This document shows positions 19,003-28,398 of a DNA stretch of 64,000 nucleotides, piece after piece. Position numbers and translations under genes: made by a program. The number at the start of each line of letters is the position of its first letter. The first letter of the stretch is position 1. The notes below the pieces were generated by a model. The model made no database searches. It was not told where the DNA came from and was given only the letters and a program-made list of their open reading frames with translations. Source of the DNA: Syntrophobacterales bacterium (lineage in GTDB: Bacteria; Desulfobacterota; Syntrophorhabdia; Syntrophorhabdales; Syntrophorhabdaceae); assembly GCA_031274925.1 (NCBI GenBank), contig JAISPL010000006.1, positions 62,001 through 126,000 on the forward strand. Direction: 5' to 3'.

Positions 19003-19031
19003 TTGACATTTATTCCTGCCTACAATAATCT
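19003..19031 (+). promoter_or_regulatory. Possible sigma-70-type promoter of murI-priA
   Basis: TTGACA at 19003-19008 is followed after 17 bases by TAATCT at 19026-19031, only 6 bases before the murI ATG. If used, the transcript would have almost no leader, and no ribosome binding site is visible. A second TTGACA lies at 18976. Confidence 0.4.
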
Positions 19032-19037
19032 TTCTCC

Positions 19038-19862
19038 ATGAAAAACCTCTCCATCGGCATGTTCGACTCCGGTATCGGCGGACTAACCGTCCTCAAGGAA
19101 GTACGCTCCCTGCTGCCGGCCGAACACATACTCTACTTGGGCGACACTGCCCGCGTACCCTATGGCGGGAAGTCCCCTGAGACCATCACCCGCTACGCCT
19201 TGGAAAGCGCCATATTCCTTCTCACTAAGGGGATTAAGATCCTCGTCATCGCTTGCAACACCTCCTCGGCCTTGGCGCTTGACATCCTCAAACGCAAGTT
19301 CCCTATCCCCGTACTTGGCGTGATTGATCCAAGCGCCCGCGAAGCCGTCGCTTCCACCCGCTCCAAACGGGTAGGCATCATAGGGACCAGAGCCACCGTC
19401 CAGAGTAGCGCTTATGAAAAGGCCATCACCCGCCACGACCCCGACATCTCCGTCTTCTCCAAACCTTGCCCCCTTTTTGTGCCCATCGTGGAGGAGGGGC
19501 TTGAAAGCGACAAGGTAGCCGAGATCATGTCGCAGAAATATCTCCGAGAGATGAAGGCCTCCCGCATTGATACACTCGTCATGGGTTGCACACACTATCC
19601 CATCCTTGAAAACCTGATCAGAAAGACCATGGGGAACGGTGTCACCATCATCAATACTGGTCGGGAAACCGCAAAGGACGTGAAATATACCCTTGAAAAG
19701 CAGGGGATCATTAACAACTCGGGGAAAGGTGGCTCGGAATACTTTGTCACCGATTCCCCCGGCGCATTCAAGGAGATAGGCAGCAGGTTCCTGGGTGTTG
19801 AGATTGAGCGTGTAAGATTTTTGAAGAGTCTCGACTTCAAAGACTTCCTACTCTCTTCATGA
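19038..19862 (+). CDS. murI: Glutamate racemase
   Basis: MurI converts L-glutamate to D-glutamate for peptidoglycan synthesis. The 274-residue protein has the two catalytic cysteines in their motifs, VIACNTSSALALD and MGCTHYPILE. It also has the N-terminal GMFDSGIGGLTVL and the GDTARVPYGGKS segment. Length is normal. It overlaps priA in an ATGA arrangement (19859-19862), so the two are translationally coupled. No ribosome binding site is apparent before the ATG. Confidence 0.96.
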   Translation: MKNLSIGMFDSGIGGLTVLKEVRSLLPAEHILYLGDTARVPYGGKSPETITRYALESAIFLLTKGIKILVIACNTSSALALDILKRKFPIPVLGVIDPSAREAVASTRSKRVGIIGTRATVQSSAYEKAITRHDPDISVFSKPCPLFVPIVEEGLESDKVAEIMSQKYLREMKASRIDTLVMGCTHYPILENLIRKTMGNGVTIINTGRETAKDVKYTLEKQGIINNSGKGGSEYFVTDSPGAFKEIGSRFLGVEIERVRFLKSLDFKDFLLSS

Positions 19863-21829
19863 TCGTAGAAGTCGCCCTTCCGATCCCCGTGGAGAGACGT
19901 TTTTCCTATTCTGTCCCCCCCAAATGGCAACCTCATATGAAACGATTCCTCAGGGTCGCCGTGCCTTTCCGCATGAGGTCTCTGACGGGGTGGGTCACAG
20001 AAATAAAAGCCGAAGGGGAACATGGCATCGGACTGAAAGATGTCCTGGCGGTCTCGGATCTCTTTCCTCTCGTGGATGGAACCATGGAGCGCCTCACCTA
20101 CTGGGCCTCGCAGTATTACATCACCCCCTTGGGGCTTGTGCTGAAACATGCCCTCCCTTCCGGACATGAGATCGAAAAATACCTCTCCGCCCAAATGGAT
20201 TCCTGTTCCGGGGAACCGCCTATGGCCATGAAAAAAGCTCTTGCCTCCCTCGGCAGAGAGAAAGTCATAAGCCTTCGTAACGCGGGCTCCCTCAGAATGT
20301 ATAATACCTTTGACGGTAGTCCTTTCGAACCGCTTCCTCCGACCCGGGAAAGCATGCGCTCCGACACACCTGGCAATACACTCTTCCTGGGCGGTATTGA
20401 GAGCCGCCTCGAATACTACTCATCCCTCATACGGGACCGCCTGGCAAAAAATGAGAACATACTAATGCTCCTGCCCGACTATCACCAGACGGGGAACTAC
20501 TTTTCTCGAGCCTTTCTCGAAAAGTTCCCAGGAAAGGTCCTCTGGTATTCTTCCGCCGTCAAAGCAAAAACTAGGATGGAAACCTATTTCAAGGCGCAGA
20601 GCGGTGGTGGTTATCTCATACTGGGCACGAGGAACTGCGTCTTCCTTTCAATCTGTGATCTCGGCCTCGTCATAGTGGAACACCAGGAAGAGGATTTTTA
20701 CAGAAACGAAGAAAACTTCCGATTCAACGCGTCAACCGTCGCGATTGAGAGGGCAAGACTCGTCGGTGTGTCTGCCGTTGTCGGTACCGCATCCCCTTCC
20801 ACTGAGATCTGGAGGGAAGCGGAAGAAGGCAGGGTTTCTGTGGTGGAGAAGGGCCTTCCTACAAATCGAGGATTCACAGAATCCATACTGGAAAAAAATA
20901 TCGCCGTTTACGACGGCCTGCCTAAAGAATTAACGGAGACCATTGCTGCGAGGATTCGTGAAAGCCGCCGAATTGCCCTTTATACACCCCGAAAAGACTA
21001 TGCAAGCTATATTCGATGTTTGGAATGCAAGACGCTTTTTTCCTGCCCGGTGTGTCACGCCGCCTTCAGTTATCGTAAATCCACAAACAGTCTTGTCTGC
21101 GCGGCCTGCGGCAGGAAGTCTCCCTATGAAGAAAAGTGCGGCCAATGCGGAAGCGAGCTCATTCGCTTCTCTAGCATAGGCGCCGAGTATTTGGAAGAAC
21201 ACGTTAGACGTCTTTTCCCTCACGTGCCTGTGGCGAGAATTACGGGAGAGACTCCAAAAAAAGAGCTGGATCTCCTGAAGAAAATTCCGGCGGACTCACC
21301 CCTCGTGATTGCCGGCACCCAGGCGCTCGCCAACATGTACGGTTTTACCGTGAATACTCTTATCCTCTTGGGGTGGGAAGAATTGAGCAGGATATCGGGC
21401 TACAGGGCCCATGAAAAGATGTTCCATATCCTGATCCATTTAATTGATGCTTTAAACCCGGAAGAGGTCCGGTTCTTTATGGAGCGGAAGAGACGAGCCG
21501 ATCCCTCGCTTTTCCTTGATGTGCGTGAATTTTGCAGGGAAGAACTGGCCAGGAGGAAGGCTGCGGATTTTCCGCCTTACGCGAGGTTCTTCCTGGTGGA
21601 CGTTAAAAAAAAGAATGAGAAAACGGGCCTCAAGACGGTCAATGGAATAAAGAATATGCTGGCGGAAATCGGTTACACAGGAGGAATTATCGGGCCCCTA
21701 TTTCAGAAAAGAGAACGGCTTCATTGGAGGATGATCCTGAGCGGCAATGGAGACCCTCTGTATCGGCTGCTTATGGGGCTCTATAATATTCCCGATGTGA
21801 GAATTGAAGCCGACCCGCTGTACCTGTAA
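19859..21829 (+). CDS. priA: PriA-like primosomal protein lacking recognisable helicase motifs
   Basis: PriA restarts stalled replication forks by unwinding DNA and loading the replicative helicase. This 656-residue protein has the PriA architecture: an N-terminal DNA-binding domain (residues 1-105), helicase lobes, a zinc region with all eight cysteines (C387, 390, 396, 399, 414, 417, 427, 430) and a C-terminal domain. The motor motifs are degraded. Where PriA has GVTGSGKT there is GGIESRLE (about 178-185). The DEEH box is replaced by VEHQEEDF (273-280). The late QVAGRAGR motif is absent, with LIHLIDALNP near 525-534. GTRN and GTQA (256-259, 486-489) remain. The frame is uninterrupted, so this is not simple decay. 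It may act as a structural loader without ATP-driven unwinding, or a second PriA may exist elsewhere. Confidence 0.85.
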   Translation: MIVEVALPIPVERRFSYSVPPKWQPHMKRFLRVAVPFRMRSLTGWVTEIKAEGEHGIGLKDVLAVSDLFPLVDGTMERLTYWASQYYITPLGLVLKHALPSGHEIEKYLSAQMDSCSGEPPMAMKKALASLGREKVISLRNAGSLRMYNTFDGSPFEPLPPTRESMRSDTPGNTLFLGGIESRLEYYSSLIRDRLAKNENILMLLPDYHQTGNYFSRAFLEKFPGKVLWYSSAVKAKTRMETYFKAQSGGGYLILGTRNCVFLSICDLGLVIVEHQEEDFYRNEENFRFNASTVAIERARLVGVSAVVGTASPSTEIWREAEEGRVSVVEKGLPTNRGFTESILEKNIAVYDGLPKELTETIAARIRESRRIALYTPRKDYASYIRCLECKTLFSCPVCHAAFSYRKSTNSLVCAACGRKSPYEEKCGQCGSELIRFSSIGAEYLEEHVRRLFPHVPVARITGETPKKELDLLKKIPADSPLVIAGTQALANMYGFTVNTLILLGWEELSRISGYRAHEKMFHILIHLIDALNPEEVRFFMERKRRADPSLFLDVREFCREELARRKAADFPPYARFFLVDVKKKNEKTGLKTVNGIKNMLAEIGYTGGIIGPLFQKRERLHWRMILSGNGDPLYRLLMGLYNIPDVRIEADPLYL

Positions 21830-21921
21830 AGACTTAAAACAAAGAGAATACTCTCGAAATGTAGAATACCTTAATAGAGATCTGCAAGGTGCATGGTGAG
21901 TCGTCAATTTACGAGTATTTC

Positions 21922-23316
21922 CTATGATTTTGTCGTTAAACTCAGGATCTCGTCTTTTTCCTTCATCTTTTTGACTTTGAACCAAAGTTTATCGTAGGGC
22001 ATATTCAAATACTTAGCGGCGAGGGATATCTTTCCGCCGGCCTTGATGATCGCCTTCTTGATCAGCTCTTTTTCCATCTCGTTGAGATCAATGCCTTCAT
22101 CGGGGATCTCAATCCTATCCAAGTTCCTGCTGCCTTTCCCGGACCTTACTTCAAGGGGGAGGTGGTCAATGTCGATGGTTTCATCCTCGCCCATAATGTA
22201 CGCACGCTCCAGGATTGATTCAAGCTGTCTCACGTTTCCCGGCCATTCATATCTCATGAGTGCCTGCAATGCGTCTTCTCTGATGGTTTTCGTTTTTCCG
22301 TGCGATCCGTGAAGCTTCTTTAGGAAATGCTCCACCAACAGGGGCACGTCGGTGAGGCGTTCCCTGAGGGGCGGCACCGTGAAGGCGATGACGTTAAACC
22401 TGTAGTAGAGGTCTTCCCTGAAATTGCCCTTTTTTATCTCTTCCTCAAGGTTCTTGTTTGTTGCGGCGATAATTCTCACATCAAGTTTTATGGTATCCTT
22501 GCCGCCGAGTCTCCGGACCTCTCGTTCCTGTATTGCCCTTAGGAGTTTGGCTTGGGTGCTCGCGCTTAAATCCCCGATCTCATCAAGAAAGAGCGTGCTC
22601 CCGTTCGCCTGTTCGAAAAGCCCTACCGAACGGGAAAGAGCTCCTGTGAATGCGCCTTTTTCGTACCCGAAAAGCTCGCTTTCAAGCAGGGTCTCGGGTA
22701 TTGCCGCACAGTTGATCGCGAAAAACGGCTTGTTCTTTCTCAGGCTGTTGTAATGGATGCTCTTGGCGAAAAGTTCTTTCCCGGTCCCGCTCTCTCCGTA
22801 AATAAGTACAGTGGATGTGGTGGGCGCCGCCTTCTTCACAATCCTGAAGAGTTCTTCCATTCCTCCGTGGGCGCCTATGATGTTCTGAAAGTTGAACTTT
22901 TCGGAAAGCTGGTCCTTCAGCATAATATTGTCTTTGGTAAGCCTTGCTTGATTTACGGCATTATGAATGACGACAAGAAGCTGGTCCTTCTCGAAAGGCT
23001 TTTGGAGGTAATGGAAAGCGCCAAGTTTGGTTGCCTCAATTGCGGAGGGGATAGAACCATACGCGGTAATGATAATCACGTTACTCGTCCTGTTTCTGGC
23101 TTTGACCTCTTTGAGTATCTCTGTGCCATCTATGTCCGGCAATCTAAGATCGGTGACAATCACATCGAAATTGCTCGCTTCGAGAAGCACCATGGCGGTT
23201 TTCCCGCAGTCTGCGGTTTCCACATAGAACCCTTCCTTGCTGAGAATGGTTTTGATGATCTCTCTCTGATTCTGATCATCTTCTACTACCAAGATAGTAC
23301 CTTTATCATGTCTCAT
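21922..23316 (-). CDS. NtrC-family sigma-54-dependent response regulator
   Basis: The protein (464 residues) activates sigma-54 promoters after phosphorylation. Domain order: receiver (VVEDDQNQREI; phospho-acceptor Asp in VTDLRLPD; ITAYGS; conserved lysine in LQKPFE), AAA+ domain (GESGTGKELFA; ESELFGYEKGAFTGA, the GAFTGA loop that contacts sigma-54; LFLDEIGDL), and a Fis-type helix-turn-helix near the C-terminus. The gene overlaps the histidine kinase gene upstream by 11 bases, so the pair is translationally coupled and forms one signalling system. Regulated genes are not evident. The signal is unknown. Confidence 0.95.
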   Translation of the reverse strand: MRHDKGTILVVEDDQNQREIIKTILSKEGFYVETADCGKTAMVLLEASNFDVIVTDLRLPDIDGTEILKEVKARNRTSNVIIITAYGSIPSAIEATKLGAFHYLQKPFEKDQLLVVIHNAVNQARLTKDNIMLKDQLSEKFNFQNIIGAHGGMEELFRIVKKAAPTTSTVLIYGESGTGKELFAKSIHYNSLRKNKPFFAINCAAIPETLLESELFGYEKGAFTGALSRSVGLFEQANGSTLFLDEIGDLSASTQAKLLRAIQEREVRRLGGKDTIKLDVRIIAATNKNLEEEIKKGNFREDLYYRFNVIAFTVPPLRERLTDVPLLVEHFLKKLHGSHGKTKTIREDALQALMRYEWPGNVRQLESILERAYIMGEDETIDIDHLPLEVRSGKGSRNLDRIEIPDEGIDLNEMEKELIKKAIIKAGGKISLAAKYLNMPYDKLWFKVKKMKEKDEILSLTTKS

Positions 23317-24817
23317 ATTGCGGCACCGTTATCATTATTGTCGTTCCTTTGCCTATCTTGCTCTCTATGCTGATCGTCCCGCCGTGGGCTTCGACAAACC
23401 TCTTGGTGATAGCGAGGCCCAGGCCCATGCCGAATCGTTTCGCCGAAAAGTAAGGTTCGAATATTTTCTCCATCTGGTCCTTATCTATACCCACGCCAGT
23501 GTCCTTAACTGAAATGCAGGAGAATGAATCCTCTTTGCTGTACTCTATGGTGACCCTTCCATCATGCTCCATGGCTTGGACTGAATTGAGAATAAGGTTT
23601 ATGATGCAGATCCTAATATACTCCCTATCGCACTGGATAGGTTGACCCATGTCCCTTGAGATGACTTCGAGCTCTATACCGCTTCTCACTTTGTCTTTCA
23701 CGAGGTAGACTGCCTCCTGGAAGAGGGTCTCCGGCATTATCCACTCCTTTTTGAGGCTGATCGGCTTGCCCAGGAAAAGAAAATTGTGGATTAGGTCATT
23801 AACTTTATAAATTTCTTTCGTCAAATTGTCCAAGAGTTTGACGACCTCTTCCCTGTCGTCCTGCTTCTCCTCCGTAACCCACTCCCTGATATGCCCTATA
23901 GAAAGGGAGAGAAAATTGAGGGGATTCCTGATCTCGTGTGCAATCCCAGAGGAGAGTTGGCCAATAAGGGAGAGTTGTTCCGTTTTCTTTAGTTTTTCCT
24001 CAAGCTCTTTCCTCTCATTCAGTTTGTCGACCATCTCGTTGTAGCTCTTTACCAGCACGCCTATCTCATCCTTGCGGTTGTTGCTGCGGATCTTGGCCAG
24101 TTCCCCCTCGGCGATCCTTTTGCTTGCCTGGGCAATCTTCTTGATAGGTTCCGTATACTTCTCGGCGATGAGTAGGCTGAAAATTATACCGATGCTGAAA
24201 GCAAAAACCGTGCTAAGGATACGCCTCAGATGGTTTTTCCTTTGGATGAGCTTGTAATCATCAAGAACCATGTTTATGTGAATATAACCTATGTTCTGCC
24301 CCTTTATCTGGACGGGCATAATCACATTGTAGGGCCTCTGGTTTTCCCTGGAGCTCTCTTCGCCCAAGCGCGCCTTAATAATGAGGTTCTTTTTTCTGGC
24401 ATGTCTCTTTTCCTGGATCTTCTGCCTGGTGCCGATCTTTTTGGGGTCCGAAGAGGCGATAACTTCGGATTTATCGCTCAAAATAGAAATCTCCTTAATC
24501 CCCTTTTCGTTCAACATATCCACGTAACCCTTCAGCCTCTGGTTTCCTTCACCACGGTAAGTCAATTCTTCCACACTGATTTGGATTGCCGTGGTAATAT
24601 CGTCTATATTGTCCGTTACCTTCTCTATAATCTGCCCCTCGGTACGGGCGTAGATTATGGTGAGAGAGCTTACCGAGACCACGAGGAGCAAGATGAGGAT
24701 GAGGAGAAGCTGCGTTCTCAGAGAGAGACTGCGGAACGTGTCCTTCACGGACGAGTACAGCAATGTCCAAGACGGGGTGAACGTTTTCAGGAAAGAGAAA
24801 ACTGTCTTTTTAAACAT
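23306..24817 (-). CDS. Membrane-bound sensor histidine kinase (NtrB/ZraS-like)
   Basis: This 503-residue kinase has a first membrane helix near residues 34-56 and an extracytoplasmic sensor region of about 130 residues resembling a single-Cache fold. A second helix near 190-212 is followed by a HAMP domain, a HisKA domain with the phospho-acceptor histidine in SSGIAHEIRNPLNFL, and a HATPase domain (NLILNSVQAM, VKDTGVGI, GMGLGLAITKRFVEAHGG). It pairs with the overlapping NtrC-type regulator. The first 31 bases overlap the 3' end of gltX in another frame. The ribosome binding site is weak, so expression may depend on gltX translation. Confidence 0.93.
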   Translation of the reverse strand: MFKKTVFSFLKTFTPSWTLLYSSVKDTFRSLSLRTQLLLILILLLVVSVSSLTIIYARTEGQIIEKVTDNIDDITTAIQISVEELTYRGEGNQRLKGYVDMLNEKGIKEISILSDKSEVIASSDPKKIGTRQKIQEKRHARKKNLIIKARLGEESSRENQRPYNVIMPVQIKGQNIGYIHINMVLDDYKLIQRKNHLRRILSTVFAFSIGIIFSLLIAEKYTEPIKKIAQASKRIAEGELAKIRSNNRKDEIGVLVKSYNEMVDKLNERKELEEKLKKTEQLSLIGQLSSGIAHEIRNPLNFLSLSIGHIREWVTEEKQDDREEVVKLLDNLTKEIYKVNDLIHNFLFLGKPISLKKEWIMPETLFQEAVYLVKDKVRSGIELEVISRDMGQPIQCDREYIRICIINLILNSVQAMEHDGRVTIEYSKEDSFSCISVKDTGVGIDKDQMEKIFEPYFSAKRFGMGLGLAITKRFVEAHGGTISIESKIGKGTTIMITVPQYET

Positions 24818-26148
24818 AACATCCGTTTTGTAACGGTGTCTTTTTTTAAGAGAGGGAAGACCTCTTTGAGCGGAGGCCCGCTCTTCCTGCCCGTGAGGAT
24901 TATGCGGAGGACCATAAAAAGGTCTCGCTTCGTAAGACCAGTCCCATGTTCCATCTCCTTCACTATGTCATCAAAGGTAAGACCGCCGTCCAAGGGTAGA
25001 CCGTCCATGGCAGCCACAACAGCCGTGAGATCGCCGAAAGCAGACAGGTAGGCGATGCCGTCGTCTTTAATATCGGTACCGTCAAATATATCAAGATACT
25101 CCTTTAGCTCCGCCAAGGTCTTCGAGTTTTCCTGCAGGATGACCACTTCGTCCCGGTATTTCGGCGGGATATCTGATGCGCCGAGGAGGTTCTCGACTGG
25201 CATATTCCTGATGTACTCTTTGTTGAACCAGAACAATTTGCCCATATCGAACAATGAGTCAGACGAGGATAGGGATTTGACGGTAAACGTATTGATCATC
25301 TCATCCCGTTCCATAATCTCCTTCTTTACCTTTCTCCCTATGATGGCAACATAATTCGCGAGGACCGCCGGAAGTATGCCTATGTCACGGAATTCCCGGA
25401 CCTGGGTGGCCCCATGCCTCTTGCTCAGGGGCCTGCGGTCAGGACCGGTAAGAAGGGAGTGATGGGCGTACTGGGGAGGGGTGCGGTCCAAGGCCTGAAA
25501 CAGCAGGATCTGCTTTGGTGTGTTCGACAGATGGTCCGATCCTCTGATCACGTGGGTAATCTCCATGAGCATATCGTCCACCGTGACGGCAAAGTTGTAG
25601 GAGGGGGTCAGTTCCTGTTTGAGGAGGATAAAATCGTCCACATGATCGTCAGGGAAGAATGTCTCCCCATGGATGAGGTCCGTAAACCGGACCGCCCTTC
25701 TGGGGGACCTAAACCTTACCACGTAAGGCTTGCCTTCAGATTCCATCCTATGAACGGCTTCTCCGGAAAGGTTCCTGCACGTGCCATCATATCTCGGTGG
25801 CTCCCCTCTCCGGACGGAAAGGGCCTTTATCTCCTCAAGCCGTTCTTTTGAACAGAAGCATTTGTAGGCATCGCCTTTTTCGAGAAGGACGTCAATATAG
25901 GTCCTGTAAGTTTGGATCCTTTCGGATTGCCGGAAGGGTCCTTCTTCCCAGGAAATGCCGAGCCACCTGAGATCTTCCAAGATGGATGCCTCATAGGCCG
26001 TATCTGATCTTTCCATGTCGGTATCTTCTATTCTCAAGACGAGGATCCCGTTCTCTTTCCGGGCAAACAGGTAGTTTGCAAGGGCCGTCCTCGTGTTGCC
26101 CACATGGAGATATCCGGTGGGGCTCGGCGCGAACCTTACCTTTACCAT
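24787..26148 (-). CDS. gltX: Glutamyl-tRNA synthetase
   Basis: GltX charges tRNA(Glu), and often tRNA(Gln) in bacteria that use GatCAB, whose gatA and gatC genes are also in this window. The class I signatures are FAPSPTGYLHVGNTRTA (HIGH variant HVGN) and PLSKRHGATQV (KMSKS variant). A Cys-containing segment AYKCFCSKERLEE is typical. At 453 residues it is slightly short at the C-terminus but complete in motifs. It follows ispF after 2 bases on the same strand and overlaps the kinase gene downstream. No GlnRS gene is visible nearby. Confidence 0.96.
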   Translation of the reverse strand: MVKVRFAPSPTGYLHVGNTRTALANYLFARKENGILVLRIEDTDMERSDTAYEASILEDLRWLGISWEEGPFRQSERIQTYRTYIDVLLEKGDAYKCFCSKERLEEIKALSVRRGEPPRYDGTCRNLSGEAVHRMESEGKPYVVRFRSPRRAVRFTDLIHGETFFPDDHVDDFILLKQELTPSYNFAVTVDDMLMEITHVIRGSDHLSNTPKQILLFQALDRTPPQYAHHSLLTGPDRRPLSKRHGATQVREFRDIGILPAVLANYVAIIGRKVKKEIMERDEMINTFTVKSLSSSDSLFDMGKLFWFNKEYIRNMPVENLLGASDIPPKYRDEVVILQENSKTLAELKEYLDIFDGTDIKDDGIAYLSAFGDLTAVVAAMDGLPLDGGLTFDDIVKEMEHGTGLTKRDLFMVLRIILTGRKSGPPLKEVFPLLKKDTVTKRMLCLKRQFSLS

Positions 26149-26150
26149 AA

Positions 26151-26630
26151 TTAGTCTCTTTCCTTTTCGAGGAGCACCACGGCATGGGCCTCAATGCCTT
26201 CTTTTCTTCCTGAGAAGCCGAGACCCTCAGTGGTCTTCCCTTTTATCCCAATCGCGCTTTTGTCCACGCCCAGAAGGTCCGCTATAGCCTCTTTCATACG
26301 CTCCCTGTGGGGCGATATCTTCGGCTCCTCCGTTACCACCACCGTGTCGATATTTACGATCTTGAATCCTTTATTTGCTGCGAGGCGGCCTATATAAGAG
26401 AGTATTTCAACGCTTCTTATGCCCTCCGTCGTCCTATCTGTATCAGGAAAATGAATGCCTATATCGCCCTCGGACATGGCGCCGAGAATCGCGTCACAGA
26501 TCGCATGGATAAGTACGTCACCATCAGAGTGTCCGAGGAGACCTTTCGAAAAAGGTATTAGGACTCCTCCGAGAAAAAGGCTCCTCCCTTCCACCAGGCG
26601 GTGTACGTCGTAGCCTATGCCTACCCTCAT
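26151..26630 (-). CDS. ispF: 2-C-methyl-D-erythritol 2,4-cyclodiphosphate synthase
   Basis: IspF catalyses the cyclisation step of the MEP isoprenoid pathway. The 159-residue protein shows metal-binding DVH in [10 protein letters not shown] and the [18 protein letters not shown] motif, then FPDTD and the C-terminal [25 protein letters not shown]. Length is standard. The start codon overlaps the ispD stop (ATGA), and gltX follows immediately, giving an ispD-ispF-gltX operon. Confidence 0.97.
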   Translation of the reverse strand: MRVGIGYDVHRLVEGRSLFLGGVLIPFSKGLLGHSDGDVLIHAICDAILGAMSEGDIGIHFPDTDRTTEGIRSVEILSYIGRLAANKGFKIVNIDTVVVTEEPKISPHRERMKEAIADLLGVDKSAIGIKGKTTEGLGFSGRKEGIEAHAVVLLEKERD

Positions 26631-27325
26631 ATCGCCCCTCTCAACTCGGAGAGTATGCTTCTCGCGAAAACAAGGTCTTCTGGTGTTGTTATCTTTATAT
26701 TGTAGGGAGAGCCTTCAATTACTTTCACTTTTTTGCCCGTCGCTTCAAGGAACGTTGCGTCGTCATAGCCATAGAGCTTCTTTGCCATACCGTCCTTGTA
26801 AGCCTTCGCTATGACCTCGTATTTGAATGCTTGCGGCGTCTGGACATGCCACAGGGAGTCTCTCTCCAGCGTCTTGACAACAAACCCTTCTTTCGAGATC
26901 GCCTTGATCGTGTCCTTGACGGGTATGACAGGAATAATGGCATCAAACATCTCCATGAGGTAGATCTCTTTTTCTATGAAGGAGGGGGACACGAAAGGCC
27001 TCACCCCGTCGTGGATAACCACAATATCGCAGTGCGTATTGATCGCCTCAAGCCCGTTCCTCACCGAATCCTGCCGTAACCGTCCGCCTATGACGATTTT
27101 CATCAGTTTATTGAACCGGTATGTCTCAAGGATCTCCTCCTGAATTGTGGCAAGACCCTTCTGATTGACTACAAGATAGATGCCATCCACGGATCTACAT
27201 TCTTCGAATGCCTGCAGTGTGTGGACAATAATCGGCTTGTTGTCTAAAAGCAGAAACTGTTTGTTCGTGGAAGCCCCCATCCTCCTGCCCGCTCCGCCTG
27301 CGAGGATTATTGCGAGAGTTCTCAT
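26627..27325 (-). CDS. ispD: 2-C-methyl-D-erythritol 4-phosphate cytidylyltransferase
   Basis: IspD transfers CMP from CTP to methylerythritol phosphate in the MEP pathway. The 232-residue protein starts with the nucleotide-binding motif [28 protein letters not shown]. It continues with the conserved [16 protein letters not shown] and ends with [13 protein letters not shown]. It lies 4 bases after the PIN/TRAM gene and overlaps ispF. The motif lysine and arginines are present. No anomaly was seen. Confidence 0.97.
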   Translation of the reverse strand: MRTLAIILAGGAGRRMGASTNKQFLLLDNKPIIVHTLQAFEECRSVDGIYLVVNQKGLATIQEEILETYRFNKLMKIVIGGRLRQDSVRNGLEAINTHCDIVVIHDGVRPFVSPSFIEKEIYLMEMFDAIIPVIPVKDTIKAISKEGFVVKTLERDSLWHVQTPQAFKYEVIAKAYKDGMAKKLYGYDDATFLEATGKKVKVIEGSPYNIKITTPEDLVFARSILSELRGAI

Positions 27326-27329
27326 AATG

Positions 27330-28385
27330 TTACCTCACTTGTTCTTCCAGATTATACTCTGCGGGGAAAAAAAATTCCTTTTCAGCCTGTTCTTTGGGTT
27401 TTGCGAAAATCATCCGGCCCGACATGGTCTGCAACGCGCTCGTCACCACTATATCCGCTTGTCTGCCTGACATTTTTCGCCCATCGTCGACAACGACCAT
27501 GGCACCATCATCGAGATATCTGATGCCCCGTCCATGATGTTCTTTACCCTCTTTTAGGACCTGTATCCCCATCTGCTCGCCGGACAACATAGCCGGTTTC
27601 AACGCAGTTGTCAACCGATTCATGTTCAGGACTTCAATCCCCTGAAACTCTGCAACTTTATGGAGATTGTAGCCATTCGTCACGATTTTCCCATTCAGCT
27701 TTTTCGCAAGGGCGATGAGTTTGGTGTCCATGTCCTGGAGCTTGGGAAAATCGTAGTCCACAATCTTCGTCTTGATCACGGTCTGTTTCTGAATTTTGTA
27801 GAGCACTTCAAGACCTCTTTTCCCTCGCGTTCTCTTTACCACATCCTGATGATCGGCTATATGCTGTATCTCGTACAGAACGAACCGGGGAATGACGAAA
27901 ATCCCTCCTATAAATCCTGTCTCCACGAGATCGGCTATCCTTCCGTCGATTATGATGCTCGTATCAAGGATCTTGACGTTTTCATTGCCCTCCGTCCGGT
28001 CAAAGAGCGGGATCTTCGAGAGATCAATGGTCTTGCTCTTCTTCTCGCCTATGCGAAACCCCAGATAACCCATGACTACGTAAAGGAAGATGTAGATGCA
28101 AATGGGCAACGTTATGGGGATATCATTCATGATGGTCAGCAGAAACCTCGCGACGAACAAATAGGCAGCGATAAGGCTTACGAAGAGCCCTGTAAGACTG
28201 CCGATGATGATCTTCAGCGGAATGTCCTTCAATTTTTTTTCGAGTTTCAGTATTGTGTAGCCGAGAGCAAGGCCAAATATGGCACCGATCCAGCCAAGAA
28301 GACTGCTTAAAAATATTTCTTTAAGAATGAAATAGCCGGTAACCGTAGTAACAACTACTAGGAGGATCTGGACAAGTGTGTTCAA
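27330..28385 (-). CDS. PIN and TRAM domain membrane protein (YacL-like)
   Basis: The protein (351 residues) has four N-terminal membrane helices (about residues 5-110). A PIN-type nuclease domain follows (LDTSIIIDGRIADLVETGFI, ending DTKLIALAKKLNGKIVTNGYNLHKVA), and then a TRAM domain that may bind RNA (GQGIRYLDDGAMVVVDDGRKMSGRQADIVVT in related form). The family is widespread next to CarD and IspD genes in Firmicutes and Deltaproteobacteria, but its substrate is not settled. Acidic residues of the PIN active site appear to be present. It sits between carD and ispD on the same strand with short gaps. Confidence 0.9.
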   Translation of the reverse strand: MNTLVQILLVVVTTVTGYFILKEIFLSSLLGWIGAIFGLALGYTILKLEKKLKDIPLKIIIGSLTGLFVSLIAAYLFVARFLLTIMNDIPITLPICIYIFLYVVMGYLGFRIGEKKSKTIDLSKIPLFDRTEGNENVKILDTSIIIDGRIADLVETGFIGGIFVIPRFVLYEIQHIADHQDVVKRTRGKRGLEVLYKIQKQTVIKTKIVDYDFPKLQDMDTKLIALAKKLNGKIVTNGYNLHKVAEFQGIEVLNMNRLTTALKPAMLSGEQMGIQVLKEGKEHHGRGIRYLDDGAMVVVDDGRKMSGRQADIVVTSALQTMSGRMIFAKPKEQAEKEFFFPAEYNLEEQVR

Positions 28386-28398
28386 AATAGATAATCCT

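Noticed and set aside
24230-25051. Long plus-strand frame of 273 codons
   Set aside because: It is antisense to the histidine kinase gene and gltX, which have clear domains. It has no ribosome binding site.
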